NCBI GenBank assembly: GCA_036557505.1
Contig: DATBHM010000221.1
Location: 1-13,923, forward strand
DNA from: DATBHM01 sp036557505
Lineage (GTDB): Bacteria; Actinomycetota; UBA4738; JACQTL01
DNA: 13,923 bases
Direction of reading: 5' to 3'
Part shown: positions 1 through 5,802 of the stretch, in pieces
Numbering within the stretch: the first letter of the stretch is position 1
Layout: each line of letters opens with the position of its first letter
Notes under the pieces: model-generated
Seen by the model: the letters and a program-made list of their open reading frames with translations, nothing else
Told to the model about the DNA's origin: nothing
The model's database searches: none
Made by a program: the position numbers and the translations under genes

Positions 1-1
1 C

Positions 2-148
2 GTGATGCAGATCCCGGCCCTCGCGATCTCCTCGACCGACATCCGCTCGCGCGTCGAGGCCGGGCGGCCGATCCGGTACCTGGTCCCCGACGGCGTCCAG
101 ACCTACATCTCGAAGGCGGGTCTATATCGGAACGGCGATGGCCTGTAG
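2..148 (+). CDS. nadD: Nicotinate-nucleotide adenylyltransferase NadD, C-terminal fragment
   Basis: Only the last 48 codons are in the window; the gene begins upstream. The reading frame carries the hallmark C-terminal NadD signature ISSTDIRSRVEAGRPIRYLV followed by PDGVQTYI, then about ten further residues before TAG at 146-148. In this family the ISSTxIR segment closes the nucleotidyltransferase active site and binds the adenylate moiety. NadD transfers AMP from ATP to nicotinate mononucleotide to form deamido-NAD in the cytoplasm, a step of NAD synthesis. It lies 82 bp upstream of rsfS on the same strand, a pairing common in Actinomycetota and Firmicutes, and the two may be co-transcribed. 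The family call is firm. The N-terminal Rossmann motifs cannot be checked here. Confidence 0.92.
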   Translation: MMQIPALAISSTDIRSRVEAGRPIRYLVPDGVQTYISKAGLYRNGDGL

Positions 149-187
149 GCTGATCGCCGTCGACGAGCAGGGTCCTTGGTGGGCCCG

Positions 188-220
188 CGTCACCGGGAGG
201 TTCTCGCGAACGGCGTGACG
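188..220 (+). promoter_or_regulatory. Imperfect nested hairpin just upstream of the rsfS ribosome-binding site
   Basis: CGTCAC (188-193) pairs with GTGACG (215-220). Between them GTTC (200-203) pairs with GAAC (208-211) around a TCGC loop. The right arm ends where the GGAAGG ribosome-binding sequence (220-225) of rsfS begins. An RNA hairpin here could affect translation initiation or mark the nadD-rsfS boundary. There is no U-tract, so an intrinsic terminator is unlikely. In DNA this rich in G and C such pairings also arise by chance. Confidence 0.25.
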
Positions 221-230
221 GAAGGCGGGC

Positions 231-638
231 GTGGCGGGGCGTAGGCAGGGGCAATCCCACGACGCGCCGCCCGCCTCGAAGGACGTGGCCCTGGCCGCGG
301 CACGCGCCGCGGCGGAGAAGCAGGGCGAGCGGATCGTCGTGCTCGACGTGCGGGAGCTGATCGTGATCACGGACTACTTCGTGATCGCGTCCGCGGGCTC
401 AGAGCGGCAGGCCCGGACCATCGTCGAGGAGGTCGAGCGCTCGCTGCGCGACCTCGGGGTGAAGCCGCTCCGGCGCGAGGGCGAGTCCGAGGGCATCTGG
501 ATCCTGCTCGACTACGTGGACGTCGTGGTGCACGTGTTCCGCGAGGAGGAACGCGACTTCTACGACCTCGAGCGCCTGTGGCGGGACGCGCCCACGGTGG
601 ACGTCGACGAGTCCCCGGAGGCCGCGGCGCGGGGTTGA
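231..638 (+). CDS. rsfS: Ribosome silencing factor RsfS (YbeB/Iojap family)
   Basis: This 135-residue protein matches the whole RsfS domain: RIVVLDVRELIVITDYFVI, the SERQ segment, the EG...GIWILLDY core, VVVHVF, and the ending FYDLERLWRDAP. Family members bind ribosomal protein uL14 on the 50S subunit, block joining with 30S, and so damp translation when nutrients are short. The GTG start at 231 follows an in-frame TGA at 216-218, so the gene cannot begin further upstream. GGAAGG at 220-225 sits five bases before it. About 20 residues at the N terminus and 15 acidic/Ala-rich residues at the C terminus lie outside the conserved domain; the length is normal for actinobacterial members. Its position downstream of nadD supports the call. 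Confidence 0.95.
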   Translation: MAGRRQGQSHDAPPASKDVALAAARAAAEKQGERIVVLDVRELIVITDYFVIASAGSERQARTIVEEVERSLRDLGVKPLRREGESEGIWILLDYVDVVVHVFREEERDFYDLERLWRDAPTVDVDESPEAAARG

Positions 639-670
639 CCTGCGCGATCACGCGACGACCGGGCCCCGCA

Positions 671-676
671 TATGCT
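671..676 (+). promoter_or_regulatory. Possible -10 box for the dodecin gene
   Basis: TATGCT fits the actinobacterial TANNNT -10 pattern in the 118-bp spacer between rsfS and the dodecin gene. It would give a leader of roughly 70 bases. No matching -35 element is seen at normal spacing, so this rests on the hexamer alone. Confidence 0.3.
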
Positions 677-745
677 CTTCCGCGCCCGTCCGGGCTCGTG
701 AGGCGGCGTCGCCCGGAGTGAGCTTCGAGGAAGTCGTCGACGAAC

Positions 746-752
746 AAGGAGG
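746..752 (+). promoter_or_regulatory. Strong Shine-Dalgarno site fixing the dodecin start
   Basis: AAGGAGG lies four bases before the ATG at 757. It is one of the best ribosome-binding sites in the window. It shows that translation starts at this ATG and not at the upstream in-frame GTG at 718, which would add 13 residues not found in the family. Confidence 0.8.
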
Positions 753-756
753 CGCC

Positions 757-972
757 ATGGCCGACAGCGTGTACCGGGTCACCGAGGTCATCGGGACCAG
801 CTCCGATTCGTGGGAGACAGCTGCGAAGAACGCCGTGGAGACGGCCGCGAAGACGCTCCGCGACCTGCGCGTCGGCGAGGTCGTCAAGCTCGACGTGACG
901 ATCGAGGACGGCAAGGTGACGGCGTACCGCGCCCGCGTGGGCGTGAGCTTCAAGTACGAGTCCGGCGACTGA
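757..972 (+). CDS. Dodecin-family protein
   Basis: This 71-residue protein has the dodecin layout: a short first strand (YRVTEVIGTS), one helix (SWETAAKNAVETAAKTL), then the antiparallel strands GEVVKLDVTIEDGKVTAYRA and VGVSFKYE. Dodecins assemble as hollow dodecamers that store and protect flavins in the cytoplasm. In the characterised archaeal, Thermus and mycobacterial proteins a Trp just before the Glu-Val of strand two stacks on the flavin. Here the aligned position is V39 in LRVGEV, so the classical flavin sandwich is probably absent. Many bacterial dodecin-domain proteins appear to share this change. The start is set by the Shine-Dalgarno site at 746-752. A perfect inverted repeat follows the stop. 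The family call is firm; the ligand is unknown. Confidence 0.9.
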   Translation: MADSVYRVTEVIGTSSDSWETAAKNAVETAAKTLRDLRVGEVVKLDVTIEDGKVTAYRARVGVSFKYESGD

Positions 973-988
973 GCCCGGCTCCGGGGAC

Positions 989-1033
989 GAACGCGACGCG
1001 GCGGGCGCCGAAGGCGCCCGCCGCGTCGCGTTC
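989..1033. terminator. Perfect 21-bp inverted repeat, probable bidirectional terminator
   Basis: The arms 989-1009 and 1013-1033 are exact reverse complements over 21 bp, separated by a three-base GAA loop. The stem is almost pure G and C. It sits 16 bp after the stop codon of the dodecin gene and 20 bp after the stop of the convergent peptidase gene, where a shared terminator is expected. Neither strand has a run of T after the stem, as is common for actinobacterial hairpin terminators. Confidence 0.85.
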
Positions 1034-1053
1034 CGGGGTTGCCCCGGGTGGGC

Positions 1054-4000
1054 TCAGCCCACCGTGTAGCGGTACGGGATGGAGGCCACCTCGTCGCCGG
1101 AGTTCGACGCGAGGTTGAACGTGTCGACGTCGATGAACCCCCTGACGTGGTGAGCGGATGCGCTCGGCGTGATCGTCACGGTGATCGTCCCCGTCTGGCC
1201 GGGCGCGAGCCCGAGCGGTGTCCACGGGGCCGTGGCGTCGACCGATTGCTTCCACAGGTCACCCGACGTCGAGGACACGGCCGAGTCGAACCGGTTCGCG
1301 TCCGCGACCGCCGCGAGGTCCACCGTTCCGGTGGTCGCGGTGGTGAACGGGCCCCTCGCCTCCGGGATCCCGAACCAGAAGCCGGGGGCAACCTCGGGCG
1401 CGCCGAGCGCCGCCACCGAGTCGTTGCCGAAGCTCAACCCGAGCACGTCAGGGCCCCCGTTCAGCGCGACGACGTCCATCACGATCGGGACCGTGCCCTC
1501 CGCCCCGACCACGAGCGCCCGCGTGTGGGTGGGGACCAGCCAATTCGGCTGCGCGAACAGCGACAGGGGAAGCGGCACGTCGTTGACGCCGGACCCGAGC
1601 AGCTCCTGCGGGACCGCTCCGTCGAGGCGTGGGTCGGCGAAGTAGAACTCCTCCACCGACCCGGTGTTCGTGATCGAGATCGTCGCGGTGACCGGCGTGC
1701 CGGGCGCGAGGTGCACGCTCGGCGAGTTCGGGAGCCCGGTGGCCGTGACGTTCGGCGCCCCGAAGGAGATCGTCGAGGTGAACGGCTCCGACACCCGTGC
1801 GCCGTCGATGGGTCCGGCCACCAGGAGGGTCAGCGTCCACCGACCGGACGACGGTGAGGTTCGGAAGAACTGGAGATCCCTCCCGAACCCCAGGAAGCTG
1901 CCGTTGCCGTTGAACGATGCGGAGGACTGCACGTCGAGGGGCTGGCCGTTGGGGTCGACCAGGAACCCGTTGATCTGGTAGTTCGCGTCGGCCAGCGCGA
2001 CGTGGACGTTGAGGGACGGCTTGCCGCCGGGCACCGTGAACTGGAACGTCTCCGACTGGCCGGCGTTGCCCGTCACCCCTCCACCCGTCAGGGTTCCGCT
2101 GAACGACCCGCCGTTCCTCGCGAGCGGGACCAGGGACCGCAGGAGGATGGGGATGGACCCGTCGTCCGGCCGGCCTGTGCCGAGGTGCAGGTCGTAGCCC
2201 GCGTCGCCGGTCGGGCCGGCCGTCAGTGTCACGTGGATCGTGGCCGAGCCGTGCGGCGCGACCGTGACCGACGACGGCGACACCGTGCCGACGCCGTGGA
2301 ACTGCTGCGTGGAGAACGAGAACTGCACGGGGCCGAAGTAGGGTGCGGTGCTCACGGTGAAGATCACCGCCGTCCAGGTCCCGGCCTGCGGAGTCCGAAC
2401 CTCGACGTGCCCCCGTCCGCTCTGGGCGGAGCCGAGCAGCGAGTACGCGGCGACCCTGCCCGACGGATCGAACAGCGTCTCGAACGCAGCGCCGCCGATC
2501 TGCTGGGCGTTCCACGCGATGTCGCCGTTCAGGTAGTCCGCCCCGGACGGGACGCTGAACGTGTGGAGCGCGTAGTGGTCGGTGTTGCCCTCGCCGTCGA
2601 TGTACGTGGGCGAGCCGGAGCTCAGGGTGACGCTGCCCGAGGCCACGGAGAGCTGGGTGGGGTTGCCCGTCACCGTCGGGTGCAGGGTCTGCGAGGTCCC
2701 CGCCTCGTTGGTCACCTGGAGGGAGAACGTGTGGCCGGTTCCGGGCGCGGCCGACGCCACCAGGCTCGACGTGCTCGGGAGCAGAGTCCGGCCCTGCGGG
2801 CCGCCGGTGCCCCCCTGGATGGATTCGGCGAGCTGGACGGCCTTCAGCGAGTTGACGAGGCCGGCGCCCTGGTGCACCGCGGGTGCGCCCAGGTCCGTCG
2901 CCGTCCCGACGATGATGCGCTTGACGAGGCCCGGAGACGGCGTCGCGCCGTGGTGGGTGTTGCGGTAGGCCTCGATGACCAGCGCGGCCGTGGCCGATGT
3001 CTCCGGCGCCGAGGCGCTGGTCCCTCCCGCGGCCCAGATGGGTGGCGGATTGGCCCCGTGGTCGATGTCGGCGCACCCGAAGAACGCCGAGGTGTCGCTG
3101 CTGCAGAGCGACCAGCCGCGGTCGCCGGGAGCCACGACGCTCATCGTCCCCGGGCCGAACTGGGTCGTCCCGGCCGAGCTCAGCGCGGTGATGTTGTTGT
3201 TCTCCCACCCACCCGGCGAGAGCTGCGTGCCGTAGCGGGAGGTCTGGCGGTACACGCGGTACGTCGTGGTGCCGCCGACGGAGATGACGCCGGGGTCGCT
3301 CGCCGGCGAGCCGATGGTGTTGGTCGGCCCGGCGTCCCCGGTGCTCGCCACCACTGTGACGCCGGCCGCGATCGCCGCGTTGTCGGCGAGCGCCGCGGGG
3401 TCGTTGCGCGTGTCTGGGAAGGGGAGGCCGCCGAAGGACTCGTTGAGGACGTCCACGTGGTCGTGCAGCACGGCCCACTGGATGGCCTGGACGACCTGGG
3501 AGTTGAAGAACCCGGGATTGGAGCCGCCCACGTTCAGCACCGCGAGGCTGGAGCCCGGGGCGAGGCCCTCGATCCTGATGTTGCAGCCGGCCGGCAGTGG
3601 GTGTGCCGGGTTCACGAAGCCGGACAGGTCATAGACCTGATTGCCCTGGGACGCGATCGTCCCGGCGTCCAGGAACGCCTCCCGGCCGTCGGTGGGCGCG
3701 CCGAGCCCGAATCCGCTGAAGTCCTCGTAGTCGAAGATGACGTGCTGCCCGCCGGACCGGATCAGGTCGGGATTGTTCGGGTCGATCCCGTCCGCGATGA
3801 TGCCGACCTTCACGCCCGACCCCGTCACGATCTGGTCGGCCGCGTTGGCGTTCATCACCTCGCGGGCCTCGGGCTCGACGAGCGGCTGGGCCGGGTTGCT
3901 CGGGCAGATCGCCTGCGGAGCCGGAGGCGAGGGGGTGGTCGAGGGCGTCGGGGCGGGGACCGCCACCTGCGCGCCCGTCGTGGCCGGTGCCGCCGCGCCG

Positions 4001-4452
4001 CCGGCTCCGGAGCCGTCGTCGAGCGGGCCGAAGCTCCGCACCGCGTCGGGCACCACCGCCCGGACCGACGGATCGGCTCGCAGCCGCTTGGCCTCCGCCT
4101 TGGAGATGGTGGCGGCGACGGCGTTGATGAGACGGAACCCGATCACGTGCGTAGCCTCGACGGCGTGGAGTTCGGCGATGACGTGGGCTTGCGAGGCCCT
4201 GGTCGCGTCGGCGCGCAGGCCGGCCGTCCCCCCCTTGGCCGGCAGGGCGGCGAACTGGTTCTTCAGCACGATGATCGAACGGTGGGTCGCGTCCCTCGAC
4301 AGGCGCCGGATCTGGGCGGCCGAGAGGTTCGACCGTTCGCCCGGCCTGATGTGGAAGGCCGAACCCGACGCCCAGGCGTCGTTGCCCGTGACGGCGAACG
4401 GCAGCAGTGCGAGTGCCGTCGCCAGGACGACCCGACGTGGTCGAGCGCGCAT
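1054..4452 (-). CDS. Secreted multidomain serine peptidase, subtilisin-like fold with sedolisin-type catalytic residues
   Basis: This 1132-residue protein starts with a signal peptide (residues 1-28, basic then hydrophobic, ending DAWA). A region resembling an I9 propeptide follows (about 58-137, SIIVLKN to AVVPD), then a Gly/Pro/Thr-rich linker (145-182). The peptidase domain spans about 195-545. Ser479 lies in GGTSASAP, as in both S8 and S53. The position of subtilisin's catalytic Asp reads GIIADGID, with Ala220 aligned to the Asp. The HGTHVAG position reads EAFLDAG, with Glu258 in place of His. E258-xxx-D262 together with D373 in STGDAG (subtilisin has Asn there) match the Glu, Asp and oxyanion Asp of sedolisins. 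C183, C290, C450 and C460 could form disulfides. Residues 560-1132 are beta-sandwich modules, including two PPC-like domains. No anchor or C-terminal membrane segment is visible, so it is probably released. The ATG is preceded by a purine-rich GGAGG stretch (4465-4469). The substrate is unknown. Confidence 0.88.
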   Translation of the reverse strand: MRARPRRVVLATALALLPFAVTGNDAWASGSAFHIRPGERSNLSAAQIRRLSRDATHRSIIVLKNQFAALPAKGGTAGLRADATRASQAHVIAELHAVEATHVIGFRLINAVAATISKAEAKRLRADPSVRAVVPDAVRSFGPLDDGSGAGGAAAPATTGAQVAVPAPTPSTTPSPPAPQAICPSNPAQPLVEPEAREVMNANAADQIVTGSGVKVGIIADGIDPNNPDLIRSGGQHVIFDYEDFSGFGLGAPTDGREAFLDAGTIASQGNQVYDLSGFVNPAHPLPAGCNIRIEGLAPGSSLAVLNVGGSNPGFFNSQVVQAIQWAVLHDHVDVLNESFGGLPFPDTRNDPAALADNAAIAAGVTVVASTGDAGPTNTIGSPASDPGVISVGGTTTYRVYRQTSRYGTQLSPGGWENNNITALSSAGTTQFGPGTMSVVAPGDRGWSLCSSDTSAFFGCADIDHGANPPPIWAAGGTSASAPETSATAALVIEAYRNTHHGATPSPGLVKRIIVGTATDLGAPAVHQGAGLVNSLKAVQLAESIQGGTGGPQGRTLLPSTSSLVASAAPGTGHTFSLQVTNEAGTSQTLHPTVTGNPTQLSVASGSVTLSSGSPTYIDGEGNTDHYALHTFSVPSGADYLNGDIAWNAQQIGGAAFETLFDPSGRVAAYSLLGSAQSGRGHVEVRTPQAGTWTAVIFTVSTAPYFGPVQFSFSTQQFHGVGTVSPSSVTVAPHGSATIHVTLTAGPTGDAGYDLHLGTGRPDDGSIPILLRSLVPLARNGGSFSGTLTGGGVTGNAGQSETFQFTVPGGKPSLNVHVALADANYQINGFLVDPNGQPLDVQSSASFNGNGSFLGFGRDLQFFRTSPSSGRWTLTLLVAGPIDGARVSEPFTSTISFGAPNVTATGLPNSPSVHLAPGTPVTATISITNTGSVEEFYFADPRLDGAVPQELLGSGVNDVPLPLSLFAQPNWLVPTHTRALVVGAEGTVPIVMDVVALNGGPDVLGLSFGNDSVAALGAPEVAPGFWFGIPEARGPFTTATTGTVDLAAVADANRFDSAVSSTSGDLWKQSVDATAPWTPLGLAPGQTGTITVTITPSASAHHVRGFIDVDTFNLASNSGDEVASIPYRYTVG

Positions 4453-4593
4453 CCTCTTCCCCTTCCTCCGATGAGCGGGCGGGATGATCGCACCTCATGC
4501 CAAAAAGGGCGACATGTGGACCCTGGGGCATTCGGGCATTCGCAGCGGGACCCGAACGGGCACGGGGACCGGAGCATGCGATAACTTGCGGTC
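4453..4593. promoter_or_regulatory. Divergent promoter region between the peptidase and the thiolase-hyuAB operon
   Basis: This 141-bp spacer must hold the promoters of both divergent units. It includes the polypurine Shine-Dalgarno stretch of the peptidase (minus strand, about 4453-4469), an A-rich patch near 4502-4506, and two abutting copies of GGGCATTC at 4526-4533 and 4534-4541. I could not identify a convincing -35/-10 pair for the peptidase. Confidence 0.5.
4526..4541. repeat. Tandem direct repeat, two copies of GGGCATTC
   Basis: Two exact 8-bp copies abut in the middle of the divergent spacer, about 50-60 bp upstream of the thiolase start. That is a plausible place for an operator, but a two-copy 8-mer may be accidental. 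No regulator gene is in the window. Confidence 0.35.
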
Positions 4594-4594
4594 G
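4582..4594 (+). promoter_or_regulatory. Putative -10 box for leaderless transcription of the thiolase operon
   Basis: TAACTT at 4582-4587 fits TANNNT and ends six bases before the GTG start at 4594. Transcription would then begin at or next to the start codon. No Shine-Dalgarno sequence lies in the usual position (the nearest GGAG is about 20 bases away), which agrees with a leaderless mRNA, a common arrangement in Actinomycetota. No clear -35 box is seen. Confidence 0.45.
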
Positions 4595-5781
4595 TGAGGT
4601 ACGAGCGCGCCTGCATCCCCCAGGGAGGGCTGTTCGCGTCGCCCTTCGTCCGGTGGCAGGGAGCGCTCAGCGAGGTCTCGAGCCTGGACCTGGCCGTGCT
4701 CGTGGGGCGGCGGGCGCTGGGCGATCGCGGCGTGGACTCCACGGAGCTGACTCAGCTGATCCTCGGCTGGACCGTCCCCCAGGCCGGCGCGTTCTACGGG
4801 GCGCCGACCGTCGCCGCCCGGCTGGGTGCGCCCGGTATCACAGGGCCGATGGTCGCCCAGGCCTGCGCGACGTCGGTCGCCGCGGTCTCGGTGGCGGCCC
4901 AGGGGGTGGAGGCCGGCGACGAGGGGCTCACACTGGCCCTGCTGACCGACCGGATCAGCAACGGTCCGCACATCGTGTACCCCTCGAGGACCTCGCCCGG
5001 CGGCTCCGTCTCGTCGGAGGACTGGGTCATGGAGAACTTCCGGCGCGACCCGTGGGCCGGGAAGGCCATGATCCAGACGGCGGAGGCGGTCGCGGCGGAG
5101 GGCGGGTTCGGAAGAGAGGAGATCGACGCGGTGACCCTGCTGCGGTACGAGCAGTACGCGCGGGCGCTCGAGGACGATCGGGCGTTCCAGCGGCGCTACA
5201 TGGTCCCCGTGGAGATCGAGGGCCGGAAGGGGACCACGGTCGTGAAGGCCGACGAGGGCGTGTTCCCCACGACGAAGGAGGGGCTCGCGGCGCTGGAGCC
5301 CACCGAGCCGGGTGGCGTGGTCACCTACGGGAGTCAGACGCATCCCGCGGACGGCGCGGCCGGCGTGCTGGTCACCACGGAATCGAGGGCCCGTTCGCTG
5401 GGCGATGGTGGCGTCGTCAGGATCCTCGGAACCGGGGTGGCGCGGGTCGGCAGGGCCGAGATGCCGAAGGCACCGGTTCCGGCCGCCCGCGAGGCGCTGG
5501 CCGGCGCCGGACTCCGGTTCGACCAGCTCGACGCGATCACCACGCACAACCCCTTCGCGGTGAACGACCTGTGGTTCTCGCGCGAGACCGGGATCCCGGT
5601 CGAGGACGTGGACCTGTACGGCTCGAGCCTGGTGTTCGGCCACCCCCAGGCGCCGACGGGTGCGCGGCTGATGGCCGAGCTCGTCGAGACGCTCCGGCTG
5701 CGCGGCGGCGGGGTCGGGCTCTTCACCGGGTGCGCCGCCGGCGACACCGGCGCGGCGATCGTCCTGCGAGTGGATGACTGA
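4594..5781 (+). CDS. Thiolase-superfamily protein (acetyl-CoA acetyltransferase-like)
   Basis: This 395-residue protein has the normal thiolase length and all its landmarks. The nucleophilic Cys91 lies in QACATS. The third motif is HNPFA (H318), where biosynthetic thiolases have NEAFA. The catalytic His350 lies in FGHPQAPTGAR, and the second Cys380 in FTGCAAGDTGAA. Such enzymes cleave or form beta-ketoacyl-CoA thioesters in the cytoplasm. His at the Asn position is reminiscent of SCP2-type thiolases, so the substrate may differ from acetoacetyl-CoA. The GTG start is fixed by an in-frame TAA at 4582-4584, and the N terminus (ACIPQG, then SPFVRWQGALSEV) is typical. The gene is first in an operon with hyuA 21 bp downstream. 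A thiolase beside hyuAB suggests the pathway yields or uses a keto-acyl-CoA; this is inference. Confidence 0.88.
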   Translation: MRYERACIPQGGLFASPFVRWQGALSEVSSLDLAVLVGRRALGDRGVDSTELTQLILGWTVPQAGAFYGAPTVAARLGAPGITGPMVAQACATSVAAVSVAAQGVEAGDEGLTLALLTDRISNGPHIVYPSRTSPGGSVSSEDWVMENFRRDPWAGKAMIQTAEAVAAEGGFGREEIDAVTLLRYEQYARALEDDRAFQRRYMVPVEIEGRKGTTVVKADEGVFPTTKEGLAALEPTEPGGVVTYGSQTHPADGAAGVLVTTESRARSLGDGGVVRILGTGVARVGRAEMPKAPVPAAREALAGAGLRFDQLDAITTHNPFAVNDLWFSRETGIPVEDVDLYGSSLVFGHPQAPTGARLMAELVETLRLRGGGVGLFTGCAAGDTGAAIVLRVDD

Positions 5782-5802
5782 AGCGGCTCGGGGCGGTCGA
5801 AC

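Noticed and set aside
635..676. TTGACC (635-640) with TATGCT (671-676) as a -35/-10 promoter pair
   Set aside because: The spacer is 30 bp, far from the usual 16-19 bp, and TTGACC overlaps the rsfS stop codon. Only the -10-like box is kept, with low confidence.
718..756. Upstream start that would lengthen the dodecin protein by 13 residues
   Set aside because: The AAGGAGG at 746-752 serves the ATG at 757, and the extra residues do not belong to the family.
3790..3792. Asp221 (ADG) as a normal S8 catalytic Asp in the peptidase
   Set aside because: Gap-free alignment of IIADGID with the subtilisin motif puts Ala220, not D221, at the catalytic position, and no HGTH histidine follows. The sedolisin-type residue set explains the sequence better, though a one-residue shift cannot be ruled out without a structure.
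2002..4584. An 860-codon open frame on the plus strand, antisense to the secreted peptidase
   Set aside because: It is Arg/Gly/Pro-rich, has no recognisable domain, and mirrors the G/C-biased third positions of the real gene. The opposite strand has a signal peptide, domains and catalytic motifs.
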